Counted from the stretch's first letter, positions 34,608-43,100 are shown. The stretch is DNA of 64,000 bases from Rhodococcus sp. P1Y (GCF_003641205.1 NZ_CP032762.1:1674001-1738000); one strand, 5' to 3'. Translations and numbers: made by a program. Notes: generated by a model not told the origin, from the sequence alone.

Positions 34608-35063
34608 TCACCGCAGCAGCGAACGTCCTCTCGACCACGCGTCCAGGTGTTCGTGCAGGACCGCCGGAATGTCGACCGAGTTGCCCTCCGGCGCCACGGT
34701 GACGAGTGTTATGCGTGCCCGTGCGACCACGACACCGTCGGCATCACGGTTGAACTCGAAGTCCATGTCGAACGATCGACGCCCCACCCGGCCGAGGCGA
34801 AGCGCGGAGTTCACACGGTCGAACAGCCGCGCCTGAACAAGGTAGTCGCATTCGGTATGGCAGGTGACCAGCCAGAATCCGAGTTCGTCTCTGAGGCGGT
34901 CCTGACGCAGGCCATGCGCCAGGAACCATTGGCTCTGCAGCCTCTCCATCCAAGGAAATATTGCTCCGTAGTACAGGATGCCGGCAGGGTCGGTGTCGGC
35001 GTAGCTGAGTACGAAGGTCGAGCCGGTCAATGCCGGACCATCACTCTGGTGCATTACTGCCAT
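34608..35063 (-). CDS. Acyl-CoA thioesterase, 4-hydroxybenzoyl-CoA thioesterase family
   Basis: The 151-residue hotdog-fold protein has the family motif YADTDPAGILYYGAIFPWMER, in which the first Asp/Thr-Asp stretch includes the usual catalytic aspartate. It hydrolyses acyl-CoA thioesters and may release CoA from dead-end steroid intermediates. The start is put at ATG 35063, behind GGAGAAC; the frame is open further upstream, across operator 5, but without support. It diverges from the SDR at 35255 and converges with the monooxygenase gene. Confidence 0.8.
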   Translation of the reverse strand: MAVMHQSDGPALTGSTFVLSYADTDPAGILYYGAIFPWMERLQSQWFLAHGLRQDRLRDELGFWLVTCHTECDYLVQARLFDRVNSALRLGRVGRRSFDMDFEFNRDADGVVVARARITLVTVAPEGNSVDIPAVLHEHLDAWSRGRSLLR

Positions 35064-35198
35064 CTTGTTCTCCGGTGAATCTGGTTGCCGGACAGGGCGT
35101 GAGCCTAGTGGTGGTAGGGACGCGTCCCGAACGGTTCGGGAGTGGGAATTGCGCACGTACGGAACGAACATAGGCGTCTCGTCCAATGACATCCTTAA

Positions 35199-35216
35199 AG
35201 CTAGCACTTGCTTGGT
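35199..35216. promoter_or_regulatory. KstR2-type operator, site 5
   Basis: Read on the minus strand this is ACCAAGCAAGTGCTAGCT. The inner AGCAAGTGCTAGCT fits the KstR2 core with one mismatch. It is 38 bases before the SDR start and 135 bases from the divergent thioesterase start. Confidence 0.72.
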
Positions 35217-35254
35217 ATCATTGCGATGTTCAATCAGTGAGAGGCGGACCGAAC

Positions 35255-36025
35255 ATGTCGTTCGAAATTGACCTGACCGGTCGAATTGTCGTGGTGACCG
35301 GAGGGGGCCGAGGAGTTGGTGCCGGGATAGTTGACGTATTCGTCGAAGCCGGTGCGTATGTGGAGATGTGTGGCCGTAGTGCTTCTTCCTCCGACACCGA
35401 GCGCCACGCAGGGAGAACCACCATGAGTCGTGTCGATGTTCGTGATGCCGATGCCGTGGAGCAGTGGATCGACGGGATTGCGGAGCGTCACGGGCGGATC
35501 GATGTTGTGGTCAACAATGCCGGGGGAGCGCCGTTTGCACAGTTCAACGACAGTTCAAGTCGATTTTTCGACAAGGTGCTCGCATTGAACTTCACGTCCG
35601 CTGTATATGTATGTCGTTCTGCTGCGAAGATTCTTGCAGCGACACCCGATTCGAGTGTCGTCAACATCACCTCGATATCCGCGCGGCGTCCGAGTCCGGG
35701 CACGGCGGTGTATGGGGCAGCCAAAGCGGCGTTGGAGAGCCTGACACAGAGTTTGGCCGTGGAATGGGCGCCGGATGTGCGTGTCAACGCCGTCAGCTGC
35801 GGGCTGGTGGCCACTCCGGGTTCGGTGGAGCACTACGGTGACGCCGAACAGTATGCGAAGGTCGCTGCCACCATTCCCCGTGGGCAACTGGCCACGCCCC
35901 AAGAGATCGGTCAGGCGTGCCTGATGCTCGCTTCCCCTCTCGCCTCACACATCACGGGGGCCGTGTTGAATGTCGACGGTGGGGGTGAATGGCCTGCATT
36001 TCTTCAGCACACTCCGAATGCGTGA
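35255..36025 (+). CDS. SDR family oxidoreductase (Rv3549c-like)
   Basis: The 256-residue SDR resembles mycobacterial Rv3549c, a member of the KstR2 regulon, with GGGRGVGAGIVDVF for cofactor binding, NNAGGAPFA, NITSISARRPSPGT (Ser) and YGAAKAALESLTQSLAVEWAP (Tyr/Lys). It ends in NVDGGGEWPAFLQ. It starts at ATG 35255 behind GAGAGGCGG and 38 bases downstream of operator 5. It probably oxidises a hydroxyacyl-CoA in steroid C/D ring degradation. It stands alone and is followed by a strong hairpin before the convergent fadD3 gene. Confidence 0.84.
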   Translation: MSFEIDLTGRIVVVTGGGRGVGAGIVDVFVEAGAYVEMCGRSASSSDTERHAGRTTMSRVDVRDADAVEQWIDGIAERHGRIDVVVNNAGGAPFAQFNDSSSRFFDKVLALNFTSAVYVCRSAAKILAATPDSSVVNITSISARRPSPGTAVYGAAKAALESLTQSLAVEWAPDVRVNAVSCGLVATPGSVEHYGDAEQYAKVAATIPRGQLATPQEIGQACLMLASPLASHITGAVLNVDGGGEWPAFLQHTPNA

Positions 36026-36027
36026 GC

Positions 36028-36074
36028 GACGAATCGGGTGAAACGCTGGGAGCGTCCCACCCGATTCGTCGCCG
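36028..36074. terminator. Bidirectional terminator hairpin
   Basis: Perfect 15-base arms, GCGACGAATCGGGTG and its complement, flank a 17-base loop that contains a smaller ACGCT/AGCGT stem. It lies between the stops of the rightward SDR and the leftward fadD3 gene. Confidence 0.75.
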
Positions 36075-36092
36075 CGGATACCGTTCGGATCT

Positions 36093-37673
36093 TCAGATAT
36101 CCTGTTGCAGTTCCCGTTTGAGTATCTTTCCACTGGCATTGCGCGGGAAGGCGTCCACTACGAGGAACTCTCTCGGTACCTTGAAGTTGGCGAGCCGCAC
36201 GGTGCACCACTGCGTGAGTTCGGTTTCGCTCACCGTCGTGCCGTGGCGCGGCACCACGAACGCGCGTGCGACCGTTCCGAGCCGTGCGTCGGGTATGCCG
36301 ACAACGGCCGCCTCGGCGACATCGGGATGCGTCGAGATGGCATTTTCCACCTCTGCTGGATAGACATTGAAACCACCGACGATGAACATGTCCTTCATGC
36401 GATCGGTGATCTTCAAGCAGCCGTGCTCGTCCAGTCGGCCAACATCACCGGTGTGCAACCACCCGTCGGAATCGATTGCGGCGGCGGTTGCTTCGGGATC
36501 TTCGAAGTAGCCGATCATCACGGTCTTTCCCCGCAGCCATACTTCGCCGTCCTCACCGGTGCCGACATCGTTCGACGCTGCATCGACCACGCGAATCTCG
36601 ATTCCATCCACCGCAGGACCCGTCGTCTGAGCTATGTGGAGTGGATCATCATCGGGACGTGATTGTGTTGCAACCATGCATTCCGTGAGTCCGTACGCCT
36701 GGGCGGCGGTGTCGAACCCCAATACATCCCGCATTTGCTGAAATAGGTTGTCGGGCACCGATGTGGCGCCTGCGGTGGCGTATCGCAGTGACGAGAGATC
36801 GAATTCGGCTAGTCGTGGGTGATCGATCAACGTGAGGAAGATCGTCGGCGCACCCGGCATTACGGTGATGCTCTCGGCCTCGACCAAGTGCATAACCGCG
36901 ACGGGGTCGAAGGTCAGAACCGGGTAGATCGTACTTCCGCTCGTCAGCGCGGCCATGATTCCAGCCTTGTAGCCGAAACCGTGAAAGAACGGACTGATGA
37001 TTGCGTACCGATCCGAGGGCGACAGGCTCGCGCGTCGGGCCCACGTTCTCCCGATCAGAATTGTCTGGGCTTGGGTGGTCACGACGCCCTTCGGCGACCC
37101 GGTCGTTCCAGAGGTGAAGAGGATGTCGCTTACCGCCGATTCTTCGACAGCAGCGGCGCACCGGTCCGCCTCGTCCAGCGCGGCCTCGTCGACGTCGGTG
37201 AACTCACGCCATGGTGTCGTGTCCGAGTTGCCGCTGGCCATGATGTCGATGATGACCCGCAGATGCGGCAATCCGGGAACGATTGGCCCCTCGCGGTCTT
37301 CACCGGCTTCTTGCAGCATCGTGACGTAGTCGGTGCCGAGAAACCCGTCGGCGACGACGAGTGCGGTTGCTCGTGATCGCGCGAGTATGGAGTGTGCTTC
37401 GTATCCGCGGTATCGGCTGTTCAGGGGAACAACCGCCGCGCCGATTCGCTGGGCACCGAGTAGCGCGACGATGAACTCGAGTTTGTTCGGTGCCCAGATT
37501 GCAATCCGATCGCCCGGCTCGACTCCGCGTCCGACGAATCCGGCACTTGCTGTCCGGACGGCGTCCTCCAGGCCTCGATAGGTCAGGCGACGGTCGCCGT
37601 CGACCACAGCGAGGTGGTCGCCGAAACGCTGTGTCCCTTCGGCGAGAAGTTCAGGAATGGTGTTCGTGTCCAT
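36093..37673 (-). CDS. fadD3: Acyl-CoA synthetase, HIP-CoA ligase FadD3-like
   Basis: The 526-residue AMP-forming acyl-CoA synthetase has SGTTGSPKG (188-196), YGLTEC, GWLHTGDVGRLDEHG and the C-terminal lysine motif NASGKILKREL. FadD3 activates HIP, the propanoate left after steroid ring A/B removal, to HIP-CoA, which is also the KstR2 inducer. The start ATG 37673 follows AGGGATC. It lies 21 bases after ipdB on the same strand, under operator 6, so it belongs to the ipdA-ipdB-fadD3 operon. Substrate assignment rests mainly on this context. Confidence 0.85.
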   Translation of the reverse strand: MDTNTIPELLAEGTQRFGDHLAVVDGDRRLTYRGLEDAVRTASAGFVGRGVEPGDRIAIWAPNKLEFIVALLGAQRIGAAVVPLNSRYRGYEAHSILARSRATALVVADGFLGTDYVTMLQEAGEDREGPIVPGLPHLRVIIDIMASGNSDTTPWREFTDVDEAALDEADRCAAAVEESAVSDILFTSGTTGSPKGVVTTQAQTILIGRTWARRASLSPSDRYAIISPFFHGFGYKAGIMAALTSGSTIYPVLTFDPVAVMHLVEAESITVMPGAPTIFLTLIDHPRLAEFDLSSLRYATAGATSVPDNLFQQMRDVLGFDTAAQAYGLTECMVATQSRPDDDPLHIAQTTGPAVDGIEIRVVDAASNDVGTGEDGEVWLRGKTVMIGYFEDPEATAAAIDSDGWLHTGDVGRLDEHGCLKITDRMKDMFIVGGFNVYPAEVENAISTHPDVAEAAVVGIPDARLGTVARAFVVPRHGTTVSETELTQWCTVRLANFKVPREFLVVDAFPRNASGKILKRELQQDI

Positions 37674-37694
37674 TGTCGGATCCCTGTTCGTTTC

Positions 37695-38462
37695 TCATCT
37701 TGCTTTGACTTCTTTGTCGCGGAGGTTCTTCGGGTCTATTACCTCACGGATGAGCCGTAGTTCTTCGTCGGTCGGGTTGCGGGTAGTCGCCGCACCCGCG
37801 ACGTCGATGTCGAATCCGGTGTTCGCGCGAACGTCGTCTGCCGTGACCCCTGGGTGTATCGATCGCACCTTGATCTTGCCGTCGTCACCGTAGTCGAGAA
37901 CGGCGAGGTCGGTTACAATCACGCCGAGATCGTGAAAGCGAAGTGCCTTTCCTTCATATGCTTTCGCACGGTCGTTGCCGACACCCGACACGACGTCGAC
38001 CTTCTCCACGAAGACACGTGAGGAGTGCCGCGACACCCAATAGTCCACGCGGTGATTGACGGTGTTGCCCGGCGCACCGCGTACACCGATCAACTGGCGA
38101 GTCGGACGGCGCCAATCGCCGATGGCCGAGATGTTCTGATTGCCGTAGATGTCGATCTGGCTTGCGCCCATCATGCTGTGGCGTCGGCCGGTATTGAGAA
38201 TTGCGAAGATATTCCTGAACGGCACCCAGCCTTCGATGGTCCCACCACCCTGACTTGCTGTCTTGCCCAGCGGCGGCGGGTCGCTGACGAAATAGCATTC
38301 GCCGTCGCTCAGGACCAGGTCCGGTTCGAACGTCAGACGAGCCAGGCGTGCCGATATGGCGGGTACGGTACCCACCGCGTGAGCGAGAGTCTCTCCGACA
38401 CCGCGCCATGCGTCGGCGCATGCGGTCACGCAGATCTCTGCGCGGGTGATGTCGATTGTCAT
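37695..38462 (-). CDS. ipdB: COCHEA-CoA hydrolase, beta subunit IpdB
   Basis: The 255-residue protein belongs to the CoA-transferase beta-subunit fold and matches mycobacterial IpdB as recalled: ARLARLTFEPDLVLSDGE, GRRHSMMGASQIDIYGNQNIS, GVRGAPGNTVNH and LIREVIDPKNLRDKEVKA. With IpdA it forms a heteromer that opens the last steroid ring by hydrolysing COCHEA-CoA rather than transferring CoA. The start ATG 38462 overlaps the ipdA stop (ATGA), as expected for stoichiometric subunits. Confidence 0.91.
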   Translation of the reverse strand: MTIDITRAEICVTACADAWRGVGETLAHAVGTVPAISARLARLTFEPDLVLSDGECYFVSDPPPLGKTASQGGGTIEGWVPFRNIFAILNTGRRHSMMGASQIDIYGNQNISAIGDWRRPTRQLIGVRGAPGNTVNHRVDYWVSRHSSRVFVEKVDVVSGVGNDRAKAYEGKALRFHDLGVIVTDLAVLDYGDDGKIKVRSIHPGVTADDVRANTGFDIDVAGAATTRNPTDEELRLIREVIDPKNLRDKEVKAR

Positions 38463-39334
38463 GCTGATTCCTTGTTCGAGGTTGATTGCGTGAACCGTTC
38501 GACGGCCTCGTGGTACCCGGCCTCGTCGACGGTCAGGAATTGCTTCTCGAACGCTGACCACGACTCTGGCTGCGCTGCAGAAGTCGCGTAGTGCGACTGG
38601 AACGCTTCGTCTCGTCCGTAGTCGGGTTCGCACGAGGTGAAATGCGCTCCGCGAGGTGCCTCGACTACGCCGGAAACAAACATCCTGTTGATCAGGAGAG
38701 ATTGCGGCGGCGCGGTTGCCGTCAGCTCAGTCGTTGCAACGATCTTCTCCACACTCATGATGCACCGATCGGATGCCATCGAGATCAGATCGTCGAAGTA
38801 CGGATCCGGGCCGAGGTACTGTCCATTTCCCTGCGCATCGCCGCGGTTGAGGTGAATCAATCCCAGATCCATTCTGACGCCGGGAACTGCGACGTACTCT
38901 TCGTCGTCGTACGGAGATTCAACCGTCCGTAGATCCGGATTCATGGTCAGGACATCACTTGCGAGGCCTGCGCGGGTGGGCAGGAACGACATCCGGCTCG
39001 CGCCTGCTTGGATTGCAGTGACGAACATGCCCTCGTCGTATTCGGTGATGTCGATCGATCCCGATTCACGTGCGGCACGGAAATGTGGGTCCAACGCGAT
39101 GCTGTCGAGGGAGACGAACCCGTAGACCACACGCTTGACCTTTCCTGCTGCGCAGAGAAGCCCAACCTCCGGTCCGCCGAACGTCACCACGGTGAGATCT
39201 GTAGCGTCCGAACGCAATATCTCACGAATCAAGGCCATGGGCTTCCGGCGTGACCCCCAACCGCCCACTCCGATGGTCATGCCCGACTTCACGTGTCCAG
39301 CGACATCGCTCAGGGACATCGTTTTGTCTGTCAT
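38459..39334 (-). CDS. ipdA: COCHEA-CoA hydrolase, alpha subunit IpdA
   Basis: The 291-residue CoA-transferase alpha-type protein has the IpdA segments SGMTIGVGGWGSRRKPMALI, TFGGPEVGLLCAAGKVKRV, HLNRGDAQGNGQYLGPDPYF and PPQSLLINRMFVSGVVEAP. IpdAB opens steroid ring C in the HIP pathway. The start ATG 39334 follows AGGAG and lies only 11 bases from the KstR2-type operator, so repressor binding would also block translation initiation or early transcription. It is the first gene of the operon ipdA-ipdB-fadD3. Confidence 0.92.
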   Translation of the reverse strand: MTDKTMSLSDVAGHVKSGMTIGVGGWGSRRKPMALIREILRSDATDLTVVTFGGPEVGLLCAAGKVKRVVYGFVSLDSIALDPHFRAARESGSIDITEYDEGMFVTAIQAGASRMSFLPTRAGLASDVLTMNPDLRTVESPYDDEEYVAVPGVRMDLGLIHLNRGDAQGNGQYLGPDPYFDDLISMASDRCIMSVEKIVATTELTATAPPQSLLINRMFVSGVVEAPRGAHFTSCEPDYGRDEAFQSHYATSAAQPESWSAFEKQFLTVDEAGYHEAVERFTQSTSNKESA

Positions 39335-39345
39335 ACAACTCCTTA

Positions 39346-39363
39346 ACCTAGCGCTTGTTTGGT
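39346..39363. promoter_or_regulatory. KstR2-type operator, site 6
   Basis: On the minus strand it reads ACCAAACAAGCGCTAGGT, with AACAAGCGCTAGGT fitting the KstR2 core at all but one position. It is 11 bases from the ipdA start and 99 bases from the divergent SDR start at 39463. Confidence 0.75.
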
Positions 39364-39462
39364 ACTCTAACTGTTGAATGGGCATGGTGCCACCCCTTCT
39401 CGGGCAATGCGGTGCCGGTTCAGTGACAGCCCAGTAGCTCGAGGCCTTCGTCAGGAGTGAGT

Positions 39463-40182
39463 GTGAAACACGCAATTGTCACCGGCGGCGCCAGCGGTAT
39501 CGGCCGTGCGGTGGTCATCCGGCTCGTCGACCGCGGATATCACGTGACGGTGTTCGATCTGACGGTTGCAGGTGCAGCCGAGGAGCACGTCACGAGTATC
39601 GGCGTCGACGTGACCGACGCTGCAGCAGTTTCGGAGGCGGTGGCCAGTGCAATCGAGCAGCGAGGCTCGGTAACTGTGCTTGTGACGTGCCACGGCATTC
39701 GAGGGGCGTTCGTGCCTGCGCTGGAACTCGACGCCGACCATGTGCGTCGAATGTTCGATGTCCACGTCGTCGGAACATTGTTGGTCGCGAGCGCTGTTGC
39801 CCGGGATTTGATTGACGTCGGTACAGAAGGATCGGTCGTAGCGATTTCTTCGACGACTGCGTTCCGGGGGTGGCGGCGTCAGTCGGATTACGGGGTCGCA
39901 AAAGCCGCAGTCAGACAGCTGACCGAGAACCTGGCGATCGAGTGGGCAGAGCATGGGATCCGAGTCAACAGTGTGGCGCCGGGCCACACCCGGACGCCCA
40001 TGGTTCAAGACCTTATCGACAACGGATACGACATTGCTGCCACCGAAGCCCGCATACCGTTGGGGCGATTGGCGACCCCGGACGAGATGGCGAGGGCAAT
40101 CGAGCACCTTGCGGTCGACGCCTCGTATACGACGGGTGTGTGTGTCCCGGTCGACGGTGGCTGGACGGCGGTCGGCAAGTGA
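39463..40182 (+). CDS. SDR family oxidoreductase
   Basis: This 239-residue SDR has TGGASGIGRAVV, a weakened NNAG motif (VTCHGIRG), the catalytic serine in ISSTTAF and YGVAKAAVRQLTENLAIEWA with the Tyr/Lys pair. The start is put at GTG 39463, six bases after AGGAG; an alternative GTG at 39457 overlaps that site. It is coupled to the aldo/keto reductase gene by GTGA and is divergent from ipdA under operator 6. I do not recognise it from the mycobacterial HIP set. It may handle a hydroxy or keto group peculiar to this organism's substrates. Confidence 0.8.
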   Translation: MKHAIVTGGASGIGRAVVIRLVDRGYHVTVFDLTVAGAAEEHVTSIGVDVTDAAAVSEAVASAIEQRGSVTVLVTCHGIRGAFVPALELDADHVRRMFDVHVVGTLLVASAVARDLIDVGTEGSVVAISSTTAFRGWRRQSDYGVAKAAVRQLTENLAIEWAEHGIRVNSVAPGHTRTPMVQDLIDNGYDIAATEARIPLGRLATPDEMARAIEHLAVDASYTTGVCVPVDGGWTAVGK

Positions 40183-41060
40183 CCGGGTCGATGCCGGCGA
40201 GGAGCCTCGGTGATCTTACCGTGTCGGCAATCGGACTGGGGTCGATGACCATCACTCAGGTGGCCGGGTACGATGTCGAGCGAGGCCGACGGACCGTCCA
40301 CGCCGCTCTGGATGCCGGGGTAACTCTTTTCGACACAGCCGACAGTTATGGACCCACCGACGAGTACGGGGTCAACGAGCGCGCGCTTTCCGACGCTTTG
40401 AGGTCCTGGCCGGGGCCCACGGACGATGTCGTCGTGATTACCAAAGGTGGGCACACTCGCCACGGGGACAATTGGTGGATCGACGGCAGTGCAGAGCATT
40501 TGCGCCGGGCATGTCAGGATTCGATCGTACGACTGGGTCTGGATCCTCTACCTCTATATCAGCACCATCGCCCCGATCCCTTTCGGCCGTATGAGGAGTC
40601 GATGGTAGCGCTGCGTGCACTCGTCGACGACGGGTTGGCTCGTCGGGTCGGAATCTCGAATGCCAATCCCGATCAGATCAGGGTTGCCCGGTCGATTATC
40701 GGTGACGCGCTCGTCTCGGTTCAGAACCAATATTCGCCAGGTTTTCGATCGAGTGAACCGGAGGTCGTTCTGTGTGGTGAGATCGGCCTTGCATTTCTTT
40801 CCTGGAGTCCGCTCGGCGGAATGCGTGCGGCCAAGGACCTCGGGTCTCAGTTCGCCGCGTTCACCGAAGTTGCACTTGCACATGCAGTGTCGGTCCAACA
40901 AGTGGCAATTGCATGGCAGTTGCAGCGGTGGCCCCATGTGATCCCCATCCCGGGAGCGTCTCGACCGGAATCGGTACGCGACTCGATACGCGCCGTCGAT
41001 CTCGTGCTTGATCATCGGGAACTGGCGTTACTCGACGCTCCGATCGTTGGCGTCGACTGA
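40179..41060 (+). CDS. Aldo/keto reductase
   Basis: The 293-residue protein is a TIM-barrel aldo/keto reductase: GLGSMTITQVAG, TLFDTADSYGPTDEYGVNER with the catalytic Asp and Tyr, VVITKGGHTR with the Lys, and the NADP-binding GASRPESVRDSIRA near the end. The position expected to hold the catalytic His is in LYQHHRPDP. GTG 40179 overlaps the SDR stop and is preferred over ATG 40191. Together with the SDR it forms a two-gene operon divergent from ipdA. A keto or aldehyde group of a steroid fragment is the likely substrate. The gene ends a few bases before a perfect terminator hairpin. Confidence 0.83.
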   Translation: MTGSMPARSLGDLTVSAIGLGSMTITQVAGYDVERGRRTVHAALDAGVTLFDTADSYGPTDEYGVNERALSDALRSWPGPTDDVVVITKGGHTRHGDNWWIDGSAEHLRRACQDSIVRLGLDPLPLYQHHRPDPFRPYEESMVALRALVDDGLARRVGISNANPDQIRVARSIIGDALVSVQNQYSPGFRSSEPEVVLCGEIGLAFLSWSPLGGMRAAKDLGSQFAAFTEVALAHAVSVQQVAIAWQLQRWPHVIPIPGASRPESVRDSIRAVDLVLDHRELALLDAPIVGVD

Positions 41061-41064
41061 CCGA

Positions 41065-41111
41065 AGAACCTGCAGGCCCGGGCAACCGAATTGCCCGGGC
41101 CTGCAGGTTCT
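41065..41111. terminator. Strong bidirectional terminator
   Basis: Perfect 21-base arms (41065-41085 and 41091-41111) around the loop CCGAA lie between the convergent aldo/keto reductase and ipdC genes. The arm begins AGAACCTGCAGG. It overlaps the ipdC stop codon by two bases. No comparable stem is present elsewhere in the window except the palindrome at 23.2 kb. Confidence 0.85.
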
Positions 41112-42186
41112 ATGTTGGCGAAATCCGGGAAGTAGCGTGCGTTAGTTGACGATGCGCATCGTCAACAATCGTTGTTACTACCTCGTCGCATGTGGGCAGG
41201 CTGTTGATGAGCCCGACGACTTGGCCGGACGCCAACATCCCTGCCGAGGTGTCCCCCTCCACGAGACCGGCCTTGAGCAGCATCGGGGTATTCGCGGCCT
41301 GCGTCATCTGAGACCAACTGCGGTCGCTCGCACTTTTCATCTGGCGTCCGTCGACCAGAAGCTGGCGCCACGTCATATCGCTCATCTTCTTGAACGCAAT
41401 TGTGCGCCTGGCAGTTCCGATTATGCGATGGGCCAGGCCGTCGGACTCGAGATTCTCCACGTACTCGGTGCGGAGGAGACGATGCGGCATACCGTCGGCC
41501 TTGCGCGTTACGACGGTGCCGTCGAGGCCGAATGTCAGGTACTGCTCTTTGATCGACTGGGGAACGGCGCTGTCGCTGGTCAGGAGGAATCGCGTGCCCA
41601 TTCCGATGCCTGCAGCACCGTATGCGAGCGCGGCGGCGAGGCCTCGACCGTCGTAGAATCCCCCGCCCGCGACGACGGGAATGTCGACCGCATCGAGCAC
41701 GGACGGGAGCAGGAGAGTGGTGGGGACCGCACCGGTGTGGCCTCCTCCTTCCCCGCCCTGAATCATTACCATGTCAGCGCCCCACGCTGCGACTTTTTCG
41801 GCGTGACGAGCGGCACCGATCGACGGCATCACTACGATGCCATGGTCTTTCAGCCGTGAGATGAGATCCTTCTTCGGAGCGAGCGCAAAGGACGCGACAC
41901 GAACGCCTTGGTCGATCAGCAGCTGAGATCGCTCGACTGCATCACTCGCGTCGGCGCGAAGGTTGACGCCGAACGGATTTCGGGTACGTGACTTCACGTC
42001 GATGATGGCCTTTTCCAGCTCCTCCAGGCTCATCGTGGCGGAAGCAAGAATGCCCAACCCTCCGGCCTCGGCGGTCGCAGAGACAAGGCGCGCGCCGGCA
42101 ACCCATCCCATTCCGGTCTGGACGATCGGGTGTCGAACACCGGTGAGATCGGTGAGTGGGGTGCGAATGCGCGCGGTCGTGGTCAC
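41110..42186 (-). CDS. ipdC: FMN-dependent oxidoreductase IpdC (nitronate monooxygenase family)
   Basis: The 358-residue TIM-barrel flavoprotein matches IpdC (Rv3553) as recalled: GVRHPIVQTGMGWVAGARLVSA, GGLGILASATMS, NPFGVNLRADA, QGGEGGGHTG and ANTPMLLKAGLVEG. The FMN phosphate site is in the glycine-rich VVAGGGFYDGRGLAAAL. IpdC is required for HIP degradation and probably moves or reduces a C-C double bond before ring opening; the exact step is not certain to me. The start GTG 42186 follows AAGGAG. It is 43 bases after echA20 on the same strand. Confidence 0.88.
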   Translation of the reverse strand: MTTTARIRTPLTDLTGVRHPIVQTGMGWVAGARLVSATAEAGGLGILASATMSLEELEKAIIDVKSRTRNPFGVNLRADASDAVERSQLLIDQGVRVASFALAPKKDLISRLKDHGIVVMPSIGAARHAEKVAAWGADMVMIQGGEGGGHTGAVPTTLLLPSVLDAVDIPVVAGGGFYDGRGLAAALAYGAAGIGMGTRFLLTSDSAVPQSIKEQYLTFGLDGTVVTRKADGMPHRLLRTEYVENLESDGLAHRIIGTARRTIAFKKMSDMTWRQLLVDGRQMKSASDRSWSQMTQAANTPMLLKAGLVEGDTSAGMLASGQVVGLINSLPTCDEVVTTIVDDAHRQLTHATSRISPT

Positions 42187-42229
42187 GATTCTCCTTCAGG
42201 GTGCGCTGTCTCGAGGTTCGAAAGGGAGT

Positions 42230-42988
42230 TCAGGTAGTCAGATTCGAGCCGGTGTGCACGAACTCGTCGCGGTGCTCGTCGGCCACCCCGGCCAAATTGA
42301 GCTCGAAGGTGAATCCTTGCTCGAATCGATAGCTCTTGTTGACGTCGATGGGATCGATGCCGTTCAGTGCGGCTTTGGCGGCGCGGAGGACCCGCGGATC
42401 TTTCGCGGTGATCTCACCGGCGAGCGCCAGGGCGGCGTCGTCGAGCTGTGCACGCGGAACTACCTCCAACACAGATCCGTGCCCCACGAGTTCGTTGGCC
42501 GGGATGGTGCGGCTGGTGAAGTAGAGCGTGCGCATCAAGTGCTGCGGCACGAGACGCGACAGATGTGTTGCTGCGCCGAGGGCGCCCCGGTCGACTTCGG
42601 GCACTCCGAAGTACGCATCGTCACTCGCGATGATGGTGTCGCAATTCCCGACCAGGCCGACGCCACCTCCGAGGCAGAATCCGTTGACCGCTGCAATAAC
42701 CGGTACTTCGCACTCGTAGATTGCCTTGAAAGCTTCGTAGCAGCCGCGATTTGCTCCAACCAATGCGTCGAAGCCGACTGTCTTCTGCATCTCTTTGATA
42801 TCCACGCCTGCGTTGAACCCGCGGCCCTCCGCTCGCAGTAGAACTGCGCGGATCTGCGGGTCTCGGGCGGCTTCTTTCATCGCATCTGCGACGGCGAACC
42901 ATCCTGAGACTGGGAGTGCGTTGACTGGTGGGTAGTCCATGGTGACGACAGTGAGTCTGCCGTTCAAGACCTCTGTGGAGACGCTCAT
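42230..42988 (-). CDS. echA20: EchA20-like ring-opening hydrolase (crotonase family)
   Basis: The 252-residue crotonase-fold protein closely matches mycobacterial EchA20: MDYPPVNALPVSGWF, LRAEGRGFNAGVDIKEMQ, NGFCLGGGVGLVGNCD, GALGAATHLSRLVPQHLMR and FTFELNLAGVADEHRDEFV. EchA20 hydrolyses the D ring of the HIEC-CoA intermediate. The start ATG 42988 follows TAGGAA and lies 11 bases from operator 7. It is the first gene of the echA20-ipdC operon. Confidence 0.91.
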   Translation of the reverse strand: MSVSTEVLNGRLTVVTMDYPPVNALPVSGWFAVADAMKEAARDPQIRAVLLRAEGRGFNAGVDIKEMQKTVGFDALVGANRGCYEAFKAIYECEVPVIAAVNGFCLGGGVGLVGNCDTIIASDDAYFGVPEVDRGALGAATHLSRLVPQHLMRTLYFTSRTIPANELVGHGSVLEVVPRAQLDDAALALAGEITAKDPRVLRAAKAALNGIDPIDVNKSYRFEQGFTFELNLAGVADEHRDEFVHTGSNLTT

Positions 42989-42999
42989 GTCGGTTCCTA

Positions 43000-43017
43000 A
43001 CCTAGCGATTGCTTGGT
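43000..43017. promoter_or_regulatory. KstR2-type operator, site 7
   Basis: On the minus strand it reads ACCAAGCAATCGCTAGGT; the inner part fits the KstR2 core with two mismatches. It is 11 bases from the echA20 start and 83 bases from the divergent SDR at 43101. It repeats the geometry seen before ipdA. Confidence 0.73.
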
Positions 43018-43100
43018 ATCGTAACAGCCACCAGGGATGGGCAGTCAACAACAAGACGTACAAGTTGCGCATCGCCGCAGGCAAGGCAAAGGAACAAGGA

